NCBI RefSeq assembly: GCF_038397775.1
Contig: NZ_CP151650.1
Location: forward strand, 3,100,001-3,164,000
Source: Pseudomonas sp. RC10
GTDB taxonomy: Bacteria; Pseudomonadota; Gammaproteobacteria; Pseudomonadales; Pseudomonadaceae
DNA: 64,000 nt
Direction: 5' to 3'
This document shows positions 10,210 to 20,808 of the stretch, in pieces. Each line of letters opens with the position of its first letter. The first letter of the stretch is position 1. A program made the translations under genes and the position numbers. Below the pieces are notes generated by a model. It made no database searches, was not told where the DNA came from, and saw only the letters and a program-made list of their open reading frames with translations.

Positions 10210-11337
10210 ATGGCTGAAGGAAAAGTATTGAGCGGCGCTGGCCTGCGTGGCCAGGTGGCCGGACAGACTGCCCTGTCCACCGTGGGCCAGGCCGGTGCCG
10301 GTCTGACCTACCGTGGTTATGACGTACGGGAATTGGCGGCCGACGCCCGTTTCGAAGAAGTCGCCTACCTGCTGCTGTACGGCGAGCTGCCGACCCAGAG
10401 CCAGCTCGACGGCTACCTGAGCAAACTCAAAGGGCTGCGCGATCTGCCCCAGGCGCTGAAAGAAGTGCTGGAGCGCATCCCTGCCGACGCCCACCCGATG
10501 GACGTGATGCGCACTGGTTGCTCGATGCTCGGCAACCTGGAACCGGAAACCAGCTTTGAACACCAGGTCGATTCAACTGACCGCTTACTCGCCGCATTTC
10601 CGGCGATCATGTGCTACTGGTACCGCTTCAGCCACGAAGGCAAACGCATCGACTGCGTAACCGACGAGCCTTCCATTGGCGGCCATTTCCTCAAGCTGCT
10701 GCTGGACAAGACCCCAAGCGAATTGCATCGCAAGGTCATGGACGTGTCGCTGATCCTCTACGCAGAGCACGAATTCAACGCCTCGACGTTCACCGCCCGG
10801 GTCTGTGCGTCGACCCTGTCGGACCTGTTCTCCTGCATCACCGCCGCCATCGGCACCCTGCGCGGCCCGTTGCACGGCGGCGCCAACGAAGCGGCGATGG
10901 ACATGATCGAGAAGTTTTCGTCTGCCGAAGACGCGGTTCAGGGCACGTTGGGCATGCTGGCGCGCAAGGACAAGATCATGGGCTTCGGCCACGCGATCTA
11001 TAAGGACAACGACCCGCGCAACGAGGTGATCAAGGGCTGGTCGAAAAAGCTCGCCGATGAAGTGGGAGACACCGTGCTGTTTCCGGTTTCCGAAGCTATC
11101 GACAAGACCATGTGGGAACAGAAGAAGCTCTTCCCGAATGCCGACTTCTACCACGCATCGGCGTACCACTTCATGGGCATTCCGACCAAGCTGTTCACGC
11201 CGATTTTCGTCTGTTCGCGCCTGACGGGCTGGGCCTCTCACGTGTTCGAACAGCGTGGCAACAACCGCATCATCCGTCCGAGCGCCGAATACATCGGCGT
11301 CGAACAGCGCAAGTTCGTGCCAATCGAACAACGCTGA
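10210..11337 (+). CDS. prpC: PrpC, 2-methylcitrate synthase
   Basis: A citrate-synthase-fold enzyme of 375 residues that condenses propionyl-CoA with oxaloacetate. The start MAEGKVLSGAGLRGQ is supported by GGAGAG just upstream; the frame extends further but without support. Active-site regions are LHGGANEAAMDM and MGFGHAIYKDNDPRNEVIK. The short length (under 400) and the context with prpB and acnD separate it from the housekeeping citrate synthase of about 430 residues. A REP pair precedes it and another follows it. Confidence 0.97.
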   Translation: MAEGKVLSGAGLRGQVAGQTALSTVGQAGAGLTYRGYDVRELAADARFEEVAYLLLYGELPTQSQLDGYLSKLKGLRDLPQALKEVLERIPADAHPMDVMRTGCSMLGNLEPETSFEHQVDSTDRLLAAFPAIMCYWYRFSHEGKRIDCVTDEPSIGGHFLKLLLDKTPSELHRKVMDVSLILYAEHEFNASTFTARVCASTLSDLFSCITAAIGTLRGPLHGGANEAAMDMIEKFSSAEDAVQGTLGMLARKDKIMGFGHAIYKDNDPRNEVIKGWSKKLADEVGDTVLFPVSEAIDKTMWEQKKLFPNADFYHASAYHFMGIPTKLFTPIFVCSRLTGWASHVFEQRGNNRIIRPSAEYIGVEQRKFVPIEQR

Positions 11338-11379
11338 GTGGTGGGAGGGCTGTACCGGATCTGGATACACCGCGGGCTC

Positions 11380-11469
11380 TGTAGGAGTGAGCTTGCTCGC
11401 GATGGCGTTCATCAGGTGACATCTCCGTCGCCTGGGAAAATGCCATCGCGAGCAAGCTCACTCCTACAA
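11380..11469. repeat. REP pair (GTAGGAGTGAGCTTGCTCGCGATGGC class), copy 2
   Basis: Same arms as the element at 10056, in the prpC-acnD gap: TGTAGGAGTGAGCTTGCTCG at the left and CGAGCAAGCTCACTCCTACA at the right. Confidence 0.9.
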
Positions 11470-11533
11470 GGGCGGTGGGTGTCCGGATTCGGCGGGCCTG
11501 CCTCTTGAAACAAACCGTGACCGAGTCCCGACG

Positions 11534-14128
11534 ATGAACACTGAATTCCGCAAACCGCTGCCCGGCACTTCGCTGGATTACTTCGACGCCCGCGCGGCTG
11601 TCGATGGGATCAAGCCGGGGGCCTACGCCACACTGCCGTACACCTCTCGTGTTTTGGCGGAAAACCTGGTGCGCCGCTGCGACCCGGCGACCCTCAAGGC
11701 CTCGCTGACGCAACTGATCGAACGCAAGCGCGACCTCGACTTCCCCTGGTTTCCGGCCCGCGTAGTCTGCCACGACATCCTCGGCCAGACCGCGCTGGTC
11801 GACCTCGCTGGTCTGCGCGACGCCATCGCCGACATGGGCGGCGACCCGGCGCAAGTCAACCCGGTGGTGCCGGTGCAGTTGATCGTGGACCACTCGCTGG
11901 CCGTCGAATGCGGCGGGTATGACCCGGATGCGTTCAACAAGAACCGCGCCATCGAAGACCGTCGTAACGAAGACCGTTTTCACTTCATCAACTGGACCAA
12001 GCAGGCGTTCAAGAACGTCGAAGTGATCCCGCCGGGCAACGGCATCATGCATCAGATCAACCTGGAGCGGATGTCGCCGGTGATCCAGACGCTGAATGGC
12101 GTGGCGTTCCCGGACACCCTCGTGGGCACCGACAGCCACACCCCTCACGTCGACGCGCTGGGCGTGATCGCCATCGGTGTCGGCGGATTGGAAGCTGAGA
12201 ACGTGATGCTGGGCCGCGCCTCGTGGATGCGCCTGCCGGACATCATCGGCGTCGAGCTGACAGGTCGCCCGCAACCAGGCATCACCGCCACCGACGTGGT
12301 GCTGGCGCTGACCGAATACCTGCGCAAACAGAAGGTCGTCGGCGCGTACCTGGAGTTCTACGGCGAAGGCGCTCGTGCCCTGACCCTGGGGGACCGGGCG
12401 ACCATTTCCAACATGGCCCCGGAATACGGTGCCACCGCTGCGATGTTCGCCATTGATCAGCAGACCATCGATTACCTGACCCTGACCGGGCGCGACGACC
12501 AGCAGGTCAAGCTGGTCGAAATCTTTGCCAGACACACCGGCCTGTGGGGCGACAGCCTGGCCTCTGCGGAGTACGAGCGCGTGCTGAGCTTCGACCTGTC
12601 CAGCGTCGTGCGTAACATGGCCGGCCCCTCGAATCCTCATGCGCGGGTCGCGACCTCCGATCTGGCGGCCAAAGGCATCGCCAGCGCCTGGGAGGAAACC
12701 CCGGGCCTGATGCCGGATGGCGCGGTGATCATTGCGGCCATCACCAGTTGCACCAACACCAGCAACCCGCGCAACGTCATCGCGGCGGGGCTACTGGCGC
12801 GCAACGCCAACAAGCTCGGCCTGGCCCGCAAGCCGTGGGTCAAATCCTCGCTGGCACCCGGCTCGAAAACCGTCGCGCTGTATCTCGACGAAGCGGGTCT
12901 GACCTCCGAACTCGAACAACTGGGTTTCGGCGTTGTGGCCTTCGCTTGCACCACCTGCAACGGCATGTCCGGCGCGCTGGACCCGGTGATCCAGCAGGAG
13001 ATCATCGACCGCGACCTGTACGCCACCGCCGTGCTGTCGGGCAACCGCAACTTCGACGGGCGCATCCATCCCTACGCCAAACAGGCCTTTCTCGCCTCGC
13101 CGCCACTGGTGGTGGCCTACGCCATTGCGGGCACCATCCGCTTCGACATCGAGAAGGATGTGCTGGGCGTGGGCGCCAACGGTGAAGACATCCGCCTGAA
13201 AGACATCTGGCCGAGCGACGAGGAAATCGACGCGGTGGTCAAGGCGTCGGTCAAGCCGGAGCAGTTCCGTCAGGTCTACATCCCGATGTTCGCCATCCAT
13301 GAGGACACCGGCCCCAAAGTCGATCCGCTGTACAACTGGCGCCCGGCGAGCACCTACATTCGTCGTCCACCGTACTGGGAAGGGGCGCTGGCCGGGGAGC
13401 GCACGCTCAAGGGCATGCGTCCGCTGGCCGTGTTGCCGGACAACATCACCACCGATCACCTGTCGCCGTCCAACGCGATCATGCTCGACAGCGCGGCGGG
13501 CGAATACCTGGCGCGCATGGGCCTGCCGGAAGAAGACTTCAACTCCTACGCCACGCACCGGGGTGACCACTTGACGGCCCAGCGGGCGACGTTCGCCAAC
13601 CCGAAACTGTTCAACGAAATGGTCCAGGAAAACGGCAAGGTCAAGCAGGGTTCGCTGGCGCGGATCGAGCCGGAAGGCCAGGTGACCCGCATGTGGGAGG
13701 CGATCGAGACCTACATGGACCGCAAGCAGCCGCTGATCATTATCGCGGGGGCCGACTACGGTCAGGGTTCGTCCCGCGATTGGGCAGCGAAAGGCGTGCG
13801 TCTGGCGGGCGTCGAGGCCATCGTCGCCGAAGGCTTCGAGCGCATTCACCGCACCAATCTGGTGGGCATGGGCGTGCTGCCGCTGGAGTTCAAACCCGGT
13901 ACCAACCGCACCACCCTGGGCATCGACGGCACCGAAACCTTCGACGTGATCGGCGAGCGTACGCCACGGGCCACGCTGATGCTGGTGATCCAGCGCAAGA
14001 ATGGCGAGCGCGTGGAAGTGCCGGTCACCTGCCGACTCGATACCGGCGAAGAAGCGTCGATCTACGAGGCAGGCGGCGTATTGCAGCGCTTTGCCCAGGA
14101 CTTCCTCGAATCGTCCGCAGTGGCGTGA
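11534..14128 (+). CDS. acnD: AcnD, Fe/S-dependent 2-methylisocitrate dehydratase
   Basis: An 864-residue aconitase-family enzyme that dehydrates 2-methylcitrate to 2-methyl-aconitate. The [4Fe-4S] ligands are Cys406 (ITSCTNTSNP) and Cys472/Cys475 (CTTCNGMSG). Other conserved segments are DSHTPHVDALGV and the swivel-domain motif DYGQGSSRDWAAKG. The AcnD type, together with PrpF, replaces the PrpD route of enterobacteria; prpF follows directly downstream as expected. The ATG at 11534 is preceded only by a weak purine run. Length and sequence are intact. Confidence 0.96.
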   Translation: MNTEFRKPLPGTSLDYFDARAAVDGIKPGAYATLPYTSRVLAENLVRRCDPATLKASLTQLIERKRDLDFPWFPARVVCHDILGQTALVDLAGLRDAIADMGGDPAQVNPVVPVQLIVDHSLAVECGGYDPDAFNKNRAIEDRRNEDRFHFINWTKQAFKNVEVIPPGNGIMHQINLERMSPVIQTLNGVAFPDTLVGTDSHTPHVDALGVIAIGVGGLEAENVMLGRASWMRLPDIIGVELTGRPQPGITATDVVLALTEYLRKQKVVGAYLEFYGEGARALTLGDRATISNMAPEYGATAAMFAIDQQTIDYLTLTGRDDQQVKLVEIFARHTGLWGDSLASAEYERVLSFDLSSVVRNMAGPSNPHARVATSDLAAKGIASAWEETPGLMPDGAVIIAAITSCTNTSNPRNVIAAGLLARNANKLGLARKPWVKSSLAPGSKTVALYLDEAGLTSELEQLGFGVVAFACTTCNGMSGALDPVIQQEIIDRDLYATAVLSGNRNFDGRIHPYAKQAFLASPPLVVAYAIAGTIRFDIEKDVLGVGANGEDIRLKDIWPSDEEIDAVVKASVKPEQFRQVYIPMFAIHEDTGPKVDPLYNWRPASTYIRRPPYWEGALAGERTLKGMRPLAVLPDNITTDHLSPSNAIMLDSAAGEYLARMGLPEEDFNSYATHRGDHLTAQRATFANPKLFNEMVQENGKVKQGSLARIEPEGQVTRMWEAIETYMDRKQPLIIIAGADYGQGSSRDWAAKGVRLAGVEAIVAEGFERIHRTNLVGMGVLPLEFKPGTNRTTLGIDGTETFDVIGERTPRATLMLVIQRKNGERVEVPVTCRLDTGEEASIYEAGGVLQRFAQDFLESSAVA

Positions 14129-14186
14129 CGACCTCTGGGCGCGACCTGTGGGTCGCGCCCAGGCTTCTATAAAGGAAAGCGATTTC

Positions 14187-15377
14187 ATGGCTCATACCGC
14201 ACAAATCAAAATCCCCGCGACCTACATGCGCGGCGGCACCAGCAAAGGCGTGTTCTTCCGCTTGCAAGACCTGCCCGAAGCGGCGCAGGTGCCAGGCCCG
14301 GCCCGCGACGCGCTGCTGCTGCGCGTCATCGGCAGCCCCGATCCTTACGCCAAACAGATCGACGGCATGGGCGGCGCGACGTCGAGCACCAGCAAGACCG
14401 TAATCCTTTCGAAAAGCATCAAGGCTGATCACGACGTCGATTACCTGTTCGGTCAAGTGTCCATCGACACGCCGTTCGTGGACTGGAGCGGCAACTGCGG
14501 CAACCTGTCAGCGGCGGTCGGTCCGTTCGCGATCAGCAATGGTTTGATTGATGCCAGTCGGGTGCCGCAAAATGGCGTGGCGGTGGTGCGCATCTGGCAG
14601 GCGAACATCGGCAAGACCATCATCGCCCACGTGCCGATCACCGATGGTGCGGTGCAGGAAACCGGCGACTTCGAACTGGATGGCGTGACCTTTCCCGCCG
14701 CAGAAGTGCAGTTGGAGTTCATGGACCCGGCGGCAGAGGAAGAGGGCGCGGGGGGGGCGATGTTCCCCACTGGCAATCTGGTGGACGATCTGGAAGTGCC
14801 GGGTGTTGGCACGTTCAAGGCGACCCTGATCAACGCGGGCATCCCGACGATTTTCGTCAATGCCAGCGACATCGGCTACACCGGCACCGAGCTGCAGGAC
14901 GCCATCAACAGCGATCCGCAGGCGCTCGCCCGCTTTGAAACGATCCGGGCCTACGGGGCCGTGCGCATGGGCTTGATCGCCAACGTCGAAGACGCCGCCA
15001 AACGTCAGCACACCCCCAAGGTCGCTTTTGTCGCAAAACCGAGCGAGTACGTATCGTCCAGCGGCAAGCGCGTATCGGTGGACGACACGGATTTGCTGGT
15101 CCGGGCCATGTCCATGGGCAAGCTGCACCACGCCATGATGGGGACGGCGGCGGTGGCCATTGGCACGGCGGCGGCGATTCCTGGGACGCTGGTGAACCTC
15201 GCGGCGGGCGGTGGCGAACGCAGCGCTGTCCGGTTCGGGCACCCGTCCGGCACGTTGCGAGTGGGGGCTGAGGCTGAAGTCGTCAGTGGGGAATGGTCGG
15301 TCAAAAAAGCCATCATGAGCCGCAGCGCGCGGGTGCTGATGGAGGGCTGGGTGCGCGTGCCGGGCGATTGTTTCTAG
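14187..15377 (+). CDS. prpF: PrpF, 2-methyl-aconitate isomerase
   Basis: PrpF isomerises the 2-methyl-trans-aconitate-type product of AcnD so the cycle can continue. The 396-residue protein starts MAHTAQIKIPATYMRGG behind AAAGGAAAG; the in-frame extension into acnD is ignored. Family motifs are YMRGGTSKGVFF at the N-terminus, MGGATSSTSK, and DWSGNCGNLSAAVGPFA with the active-site cysteine region. It sits 58 bases after acnD, so it belongs to the same transcript, and closes the cluster before a REP pair. Confidence 0.96.
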   Translation: MAHTAQIKIPATYMRGGTSKGVFFRLQDLPEAAQVPGPARDALLLRVIGSPDPYAKQIDGMGGATSSTSKTVILSKSIKADHDVDYLFGQVSIDTPFVDWSGNCGNLSAAVGPFAISNGLIDASRVPQNGVAVVRIWQANIGKTIIAHVPITDGAVQETGDFELDGVTFPAAEVQLEFMDPAAEEEGAGGAMFPTGNLVDDLEVPGVGTFKATLINAGIPTIFVNASDIGYTGTELQDAINSDPQALARFETIRAYGAVRMGLIANVEDAAKRQHTPKVAFVAKPSEYVSSSGKRVSVDDTDLLVRAMSMGKLHHAMMGTAAVAIGTAAAIPGTLVNLAAGGGERSAVRFGHPSGTLRVGAEAEVVSGEWSVKKAIMSRSARVLMEGWVRVPGDCF

Positions 15378-15395
15378 CCTCGCACGCCCTTCTTC

Positions 15396-15484
15396 TGTAG
15401 GAGTGAGCTTGCTCGCGATTGCGAAGTGTCAGTCAGTGTTGACGTCCATGGCCCACCGCGATCGCGAGCAAGCTCACTCCTACA
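15396..15484. repeat. REP pair (TGTAGGAGTGAGCTTGCTCGCGAT class), copy 3
   Basis: Third copy of the element found at 10056 and 11380, here between the convergent prpF and ppsR ends. The arms are again TGTAGGAGTGAGCTTGCTCG and AGCAAGCTCACTCCTACA. Confidence 0.9.
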
Positions 15485-15515
15485 GCCGTCTGAACGTCAT
15501 GATGGTGGTCGCGAT

Positions 15516-16334
15516 CTACTTGAAACGCCGCTCCACTCCTTTCTCCACCAAGACTTTCGCGGAGATTTCTTCCACCGAAAAGTGCGTGGAGTTGATGTTG
15601 GGAATGTTCTCCTTGCGGAACAGATTCTCGACTTCCCGCACCTCGAACTCGCATTGGGCAAAGCTCGAATAGCGGCTGTTGGGCTTGCGCTCGTGGCGAA
15701 TGGCGGTGAGGCGGTCCGGGTCGATGGTCAGGCCGAACAGTTTGGCCCGGTGCTGTTTCAGTGCGGCAGGGAGGGTCAGCCGCTCCATGTCGTCTTCGGT
15801 CAGCGGATAGTTGGCCGCGCGGATGCCGAATTGCATGGCCATGTATAGACAGGTAGGCGTCTTCCCGCAGCGCGAAACCCCCACCAGAATGATGTCGGCC
15901 TTGTCGTAGTAATGGGTGCGGGCGCCGTCGTCGTTGTCCAGCGCGAAGTTCACCGCCTCGATCCGCTCCATGTAGTTGGAGTTGTGGCCGATGGAGTGCG
16001 ATTTGCCCACCGAGTAGGAAGAGTGTGAACTAAGCTCCTGCTCCAGCGGGGCCAGGAAGGTCGAGAAGATGTCGATCATGAACCCGTCGGACGTCGCCAG
16101 GATCTCGCGAATGTCCTGGTTGACGATGGTGTCGAAGATGATCGGACGGACCTCGTCCTTCTCGGCCGCCTTGTTGATTTGCGCGACCATGGCCCGGGCT
16201 TTCTCGACGCTGTCGATGTAGGGGCGCGTGAACTTGTTGAACGTAATGTTTTCAAATTGCGCTAGCAGGCTCTGGCCAAGGGTTTCGGCAGTGATGCCGG
16301 TGCCGTCGGAGATAAAGAAAGCGGATCGTTTCAT
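15516..16334 (-). CDS. ppsR: PpsR, PEP synthase regulatory protein (kinase/pyrophosphorylase)
   Basis: This bifunctional enzyme inactivates PEP synthase by ADP-dependent phosphorylation and reactivates it by phosphate-dependent removal. The 272-residue length is typical. The N-terminus [14 protein letters not shown] is the family signature, and the P-loop [10 protein letters not shown] lies at residues 151-160. It is divergent from ppsA with a 181-base shared intergenic region, the standard arrangement. Nothing is missing. Confidence 0.96.
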   Translation of the reverse strand: MKRSAFFISDGTGITAETLGQSLLAQFENITFNKFTRPYIDSVEKARAMVAQINKAAEKDEVRPIIFDTIVNQDIREILATSDGFMIDIFSTFLAPLEQELSSHSSYSVGKSHSIGHNSNYMERIEAVNFALDNDDGARTHYYDKADIILVGVSRCGKTPTCLYMAMQFGIRAANYPLTEDDMERLTLPAALKQHRAKLFGLTIDPDRLTAIRHERKPNSRYSSFAQCEFEVREVENLFRKENIPNINSTHFSVEEISAKVLVEKGVERRFK

Positions 16335-16515
16335 TTGCGCCTTGGGCCTTAAGCTGGTGACGATTCTTGGATATGATAGGCGGGCTTGCGTGCCTTCACT
16401 GGCCGCATTCTAACTATTTTCAGGGTCCAGACCACAAGCGCGCAGGATCCGTTTTACCTGTGGTTCCAGCGCCAACGCTTTTCCCAACAACAAATCGGTT
16501 AGTGGAGAGATCACC

Positions 16516-18891
16516 TTGGTAGAGTACGTAGTTTCCCTCGATAAGCTCGGCAAGCATGATGTTGAGCATGTGGGGGGCAAGAACGCATCCCTCGGCGAGA
16601 TGATCAGCAACCTGGCGGGCGCAGGCGTTTCCGTCCCCGGTGGCTTCGCCACTACAGCTCAGGCCTATCGTGATTTTCTTGAGCAGAGTGGTCTGAACGA
16701 TCAGATTCACGCGGCACTCGATGCCCTCGACGTCGACGACGTCAACGCACTGGCGAAAACCGGTGCGCAGATTCGTCAGTGGATCATGGAGGCTGAATTC
16801 CCCGAGAAACTCAACGCTGAAATCCGCACTGCCTTCGCTGCCCTGTCGGCAGGCAATCCGGACATCGCCGTTGCCGTGCGTTCTTCCGCCACCGCAGAAG
16901 ACCTGCCTGACGCGTCCTTCGCCGGTCAGCAGGAAACCTTCCTCAACATTCGCGGCGTCGACAACGTGATCCGCGCCGCGAAAGAAGTCTTCGCGTCGCT
17001 GTTCAACGATCGCGCCATTTCCTACCGTGTCCACCAGGGTTTCGACCACAAACTGGTGGCCCTGTCCGCTGGCGTTCAGCGAATGGTGCGCTCCGAAACC
17101 GGCACTGCAGGCGTGATGTTCACCCTGGACACCGAATCCGGTTTCCGTGACGTCGTGTTCATTACCGGCGCCTACGGCCTGGGCGAAACCGTGGTACAAG
17201 GCGCGGTCAACCCGGACGAGTTCTACGTTCACAAAGGCACTCTCGAAGCCGGTCGTCCTGCGATCCTGCGCCGCAACCTGGGCAGCAAGGCCATCAAGAT
17301 GATCTACGGCGAAGAAGCCAAGGCCGGGAAATCGGTCAAGGTCATCGACGTCGACGCGGCAGATCGCGCGCGCTTCTGCCTCAGCGATGAAGAAGTGAGC
17401 AACCTGGCGCGCCAGGCGATGATCATCGAGAAGCACTACCAGTGCCCGATGGACATCGAGTGGGCCAAGGACGGTGACGACGGCAAGCTCTACATCGTTC
17501 AGGCCCGTCCTGAAACCGTGAAGAGCCGCACCTCGGCCAACGTCATGGAACGCTACCTCCTGAAAGAGAAGGGCACTGTTCTGGCGGAAGGTCGCGCCAT
17601 CGGCCAGCGCATCGGCGCGGGCAAGGTGCGGATCATCAAGGACGTGTCCGAGATGGACAAGGTCCAGGCCGGCGACGTGCTGGTCTCTGACATGACCGAC
17701 CCGGACTGGGAACCGGTCATGAAACGCGCCAGTGCTATCGTCACCAACCGTGGCGGCCGTACCTGTCACGCGGCGATCATCGCCCGTGAACTGGGCATCC
17801 CGGCGGTCGTCGGTTGTGGCAACGCCACCGAACTGCTGAAAGATGGCCAGGGCGTGACCGTTTCCTGCGCCGAGGGCGACACCGGTTATATCTTCGAAGG
17901 CGAGCTGGGCTTCGATATCAAGCAAAGCTCCGTCGACGCCATGCCGGAACTGCCGTTCAAGATCATGATGAACGTCGGTAACCCTGATCGTGCCTTCGAT
18001 TTTGCCCAGCTGCCAAATGCCGGTATTGGTCTGGCGCGTCTGGAATTCATCATCAACCGCATGATCGGCGTGCACCCCAAAGCGCTGCTGAACTACCCGA
18101 ACCTGCCGCTGGACGTCAAGGAAAGCGTCGACAAGCGCATCGCCGGTTACAGCGATCCGGTCGGTTTCTATGTCGAGAAGTTGGTCGAGGGCATCAGCAC
18201 GCTGGCGGCGGCTTTCTATCCGAAAAAGGTCATCGTGCGTCTGTCGGACTTCAAGTCCAACGAATACGCCAATCTCATCGGCGGCAAGTTGTACGAGCCG
18301 GAAGAAGAAAACCCGATGCTGGGCTTCCGTGGTGCTTCGCGTTACATCAGCGAAAACTTCCGAGACTGCTTCGAACTGGAATGCCGTGCCCTCAAGCGCG
18401 TGCGCAATGAGATGGGTCTAACCAACGTTGAGATCATGGTGCCATTCGTGCGCACCTTGGGCGAGGCGAGCCAGGTGGTCGATCTACTGGCCGAGAACGG
18501 TCTGGCCCGTGGCGACAATGGCGTCCGTGTGATCATGATGTGCGAGCTTCCATCGAACGCCTTGATGGCGGAGGAATTCCTCGAGTTCTTCGACGGTTTC
18601 TCCATCGGTTCCAACGACATGACTCAACTGACGCTGGGTCTGGACCGTGATTCCGGGACTATCGCGCACCTGTTCGACGAGCGTAATCCGGCGGTCAAGA
18701 AATTGCTGTCCAACGCCATTCAAGCCTGTAACAAGGCCGGCAAGTACATCGGCATCTGCGGTCAGGGCCCGTCCGATCACCCGGATCTGGCACGCTGGCT
18801 GATGGAGCAGGGCATCGAAAGCGTTTCGCTGAACCCGGATTCGGTGCTGGAGACCTGGTTCTTCCTGTCCGAAGAAGAAGCACCAAAATGA
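16516..18891 (+). CDS. ppsA: PpsA, phosphoenolpyruvate synthase
   Basis: PpsA makes PEP from pyruvate and ATP for gluconeogenesis. The 791-residue protein has the N-terminal nucleotide-binding domain ([31 protein letters not shown]), the swivelling phosphohistidine domain with His418 in [13 protein letters not shown], and the C-terminal PEP-binding barrel ([23 protein letters not shown]). It starts at TTG behind GGAGA; the following [11 protein letters not shown] is the usual Pseudomonas N-terminus. It pairs with divergent ppsR. Products of the methylcitrate cycle upstream (pyruvate) could feed this enzyme. Confidence 0.97.
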   Translation: MVEYVVSLDKLGKHDVEHVGGKNASLGEMISNLAGAGVSVPGGFATTAQAYRDFLEQSGLNDQIHAALDALDVDDVNALAKTGAQIRQWIMEAEFPEKLNAEIRTAFAALSAGNPDIAVAVRSSATAEDLPDASFAGQQETFLNIRGVDNVIRAAKEVFASLFNDRAISYRVHQGFDHKLVALSAGVQRMVRSETGTAGVMFTLDTESGFRDVVFITGAYGLGETVVQGAVNPDEFYVHKGTLEAGRPAILRRNLGSKAIKMIYGEEAKAGKSVKVIDVDAADRARFCLSDEEVSNLARQAMIIEKHYQCPMDIEWAKDGDDGKLYIVQARPETVKSRTSANVMERYLLKEKGTVLAEGRAIGQRIGAGKVRIIKDVSEMDKVQAGDVLVSDMTDPDWEPVMKRASAIVTNRGGRTCHAAIIARELGIPAVVGCGNATELLKDGQGVTVSCAEGDTGYIFEGELGFDIKQSSVDAMPELPFKIMMNVGNPDRAFDFAQLPNAGIGLARLEFIINRMIGVHPKALLNYPNLPLDVKESVDKRIAGYSDPVGFYVEKLVEGISTLAAAFYPKKVIVRLSDFKSNEYANLIGGKLYEPEEENPMLGFRGASRYISENFRDCFELECRALKRVRNEMGLTNVEIMVPFVRTLGEASQVVDLLAENGLARGDNGVRVIMMCELPSNALMAEEFLEFFDGFSIGSNDMTQLTLGLDRDSGTIAHLFDERNPAVKKLLSNAIQACNKAGKYIGICGQGPSDHPDLARWLMEQGIESVSLNPDSVLETWFFLSEEEAPK

Positions 18892-18933
18892 GGTAAGATG
18901 CGGGCCCGTTTCGGCGGGCCGGTCCACATGAAG

Positions 18934-18964
18934 AAGGGCGGTCTCGATGATTCCGCCCTTTTTT
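18934..18964 (+). terminator. Rho-independent terminator after ppsA
   Basis: AAGGGCGG and CCGCCCTT form a perfect 8-base stem with an 11-base loop and a T6 run. Confidence 0.85.
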
Positions 18965-19069
18965 CATGACATTTTTTTCATTCGGGATTCGTCCCGGAAC
19001 TTCAGCGCTGCGACAGCCTCAGCATGCTATCCCTGATGCGGCGCCATTTTCGAGTCAAGCAAACGCAAT

Positions 19070-20062
19070 ATGCAAAGCAGCAGTCTTCTCTTTCCTGTGG
19101 CCTTGATCAGTGCCGAGCGACGTGGCGATCTGATTGAGGACGTGTACCGCCTCAAACCCGGCAACAGCCTGGATTTCACGGTCGAATTGGCCGTGACGCG
19201 CCTTGGTCGGGTGGTAACGCCCGATGTGCGCGGCGTGCCGGTCATCCTGCTGCATGGCAGCTTTTCCAACCGCCGCTTCTGGTATTCGCCGAAAGGCATC
19301 GGCTTGGGCGCTCATCTGGCTCGCGCCGGGTTCGACGTATGGATTCCGGAAATGCGCGGCCATGGCTTGTCGGCCCGCAACGAGGCGTATCGCCACAACC
19401 GCGTGGCCGACTACGCTCGCTACGATCTGCCTGCCATCGCTGCCTTCGTCGCCGAACAAAGCGGTCAAGTGCCACACTGGATCGGGCACTCGCTCGGGGG
19501 CACCACGCTGGCGGCAGCCCTCGGCGGCCATTACATGGACAGCAGCCATGCCGCGTCGGTCGCATTGTTCGGCAGCCAGATCACCCGCAATTACTGGCCG
19601 CTCAAGGTCCCACCGTTGACCTGGAGCGCGCGCTTGCTGCTCAAGCGCTTCGAGCATGTGTCCGGTCCCCGCTTCAAGCGCGGTCCTGAAGACGAGCCCA
19701 TGGGCGTCATTCTTGAAAGCCTGCGCTGGCACGGTCTTTTCGGCCGCTTTGGCGACAAAAAGGACGACTGGTGGTCCGGCCTTCGTCATGTCGATGTGCC
19801 GACCTTGTGCGTGGCTGCTGTCGGTGATCATCAAGACCCCGAGTGGGCCTGCCGCGAGTTGTTCGAGCAGTTCGGTTCAGAAGACAAGGCGTTTCTCCTT
19901 CTAGGACGCGAGCAGGGGTTCACCGAAGACTTCGGCCATGTGCAAATGTTAGTGAGCAAGGCTGCCCAGGCGCAGGTCTGGCCTCGGGTCGTGGAGTGGC
20001 TGAATCGTCGAATCGATGCCGTACAGCCTGAATCAACGCTGAACATGTCGGCAACTTCTTGA
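19070..20062 (+). CDS. Alpha/beta-fold hydrolase
   Basis: A 330-residue alpha/beta hydrolase. The oxyanion-hole region ILLHGSFSNRRFW lies near residue 60, followed by WIPEMRGHGLS, and the nucleophile elbow GHSLGG places the catalytic serine at Ser141. A late GHVQML histidine and an aspartate in GDHQDPEW complete a likely triad. Its place between ppsA and rraA is conserved in Pseudomonas (I recall the P. aeruginosa counterpart as PA1771). The substrate is unknown; an esterase or lipid-related role is possible. Confidence 0.85.
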   Translation: MQSSSLLFPVALISAERRGDLIEDVYRLKPGNSLDFTVELAVTRLGRVVTPDVRGVPVILLHGSFSNRRFWYSPKGIGLGAHLARAGFDVWIPEMRGHGLSARNEAYRHNRVADYARYDLPAIAAFVAEQSGQVPHWIGHSLGGTTLAAALGGHYMDSSHAASVALFGSQITRNYWPLKVPPLTWSARLLLKRFEHVSGPRFKRGPEDEPMGVILESLRWHGLFGRFGDKKDDWWSGLRHVDVPTLCVAAVGDHQDPEWACRELFEQFGSEDKAFLLLGREQGFTEDFGHVQMLVSKAAQAQVWPRVVEWLNRRIDAVQPESTLNMSATS

Positions 20063-20282
20063 TGAAGGAGGCGTCAGGCATTTCTATGTCGGGCGTCTGG
20101 GGCTAAGCTACACGCGGTTGAGTGGATGACCGAGGCGATGCGGTACACAGCACTCGTCGGTCAGGTTTTTGTTCTATATAAGGAAGCATTGCGATGGCGG
20201 GCGCGGTCAGACGTGCGAGCCATCCGGATCTGCCTCGGCGGGTCACCCTTGGAAACGATGCCTTCACTGACAGGAGCTTCTC

Positions 20283-20771
20283 ATGCACTACATCACACCG
20301 GATTTGTGCGACGCCTACCCTGAGCTGGTTCAGGTGGTCGAGCCGATGTTCAGCAACTTTGGCGGTCGCGACTCTTTCGGGGGCCAGATCGTGACCCTCA
20401 AGTGTTTCGAGGATAATTCGCTGGTGCGTGAGCAGGCCGAACAGGATGGCAAAGGCAAGGTGCTGGTGGTTGATGGCGGTGGTTCGCTGCGACGCGCCTT
20501 GCTGGGTGATCTGCTCGCAGAAAAGGCCGCGAAAAACGGCTGGGAAGGCATGGTCATCTACGGCTGCGTACGTGATGTCGATGTCCTGGCACAGACCGAT
20601 CTCGGTGTGCAGGCATTGGCCAGCCACCCGCTAAAGACCGACAAGCGCGGCCTCGGTGATCTGAATGTCGTCGTGAGCTTCGGCGGTGTGACGTTCCGCC
20701 CGGGTGAATACGTGTATGCCGACAACAACGGCATCATCGTCTCGCCAAGCCCGCTGACAATGCCGGACTGA
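20283..20771 (+). CDS. rraA: RraA-family protein (RNase E inhibitor / HMG-oxaloacetate aldolase-like)
   Basis: A 162-residue RraA protein: it either binds RNase E and slows mRNA decay, as in E. coli, or acts as a 4-hydroxy-4-methyl-2-oxoglutarate/oxaloacetate lyase. The core DNA-free Rossmann-like motif [15 protein letters not shown] and [15 protein letters not shown] are the conserved segments carrying the metal and substrate residues (R and D of CVRDVD). The start is fixed by AGGAGC eight bases upstream. It is followed closely by the CorA-like transporter. Confidence 0.93.
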   Translation: MHYITPDLCDAYPELVQVVEPMFSNFGGRDSFGGQIVTLKCFEDNSLVREQAEQDGKGKVLVVDGGGSLRRALLGDLLAEKAAKNGWEGMVIYGCVRDVDVLAQTDLGVQALASHPLKTDKRGLGDLNVVVSFGGVTFRPGEYVYADNNGIIVSPSPLTMPD

Positions 20772-20808
20772 TCGAATTTTGATGCGGTCCACCCACGCAA
20801 GGATTGGA

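Noticed and set aside
11270..14188. Two long minus-strand frames (456 and 465 codons) opposite acnD
   Set aside because: Antisense shadows of acnD with no family resemblance or ribosome sites.
16420..18075. 551-codon minus-strand frame opposite ppsA
   Set aside because: Fully antisense to an intact, recognised gene; long open antisense frames are common in GC-rich Pseudomonas DNA.
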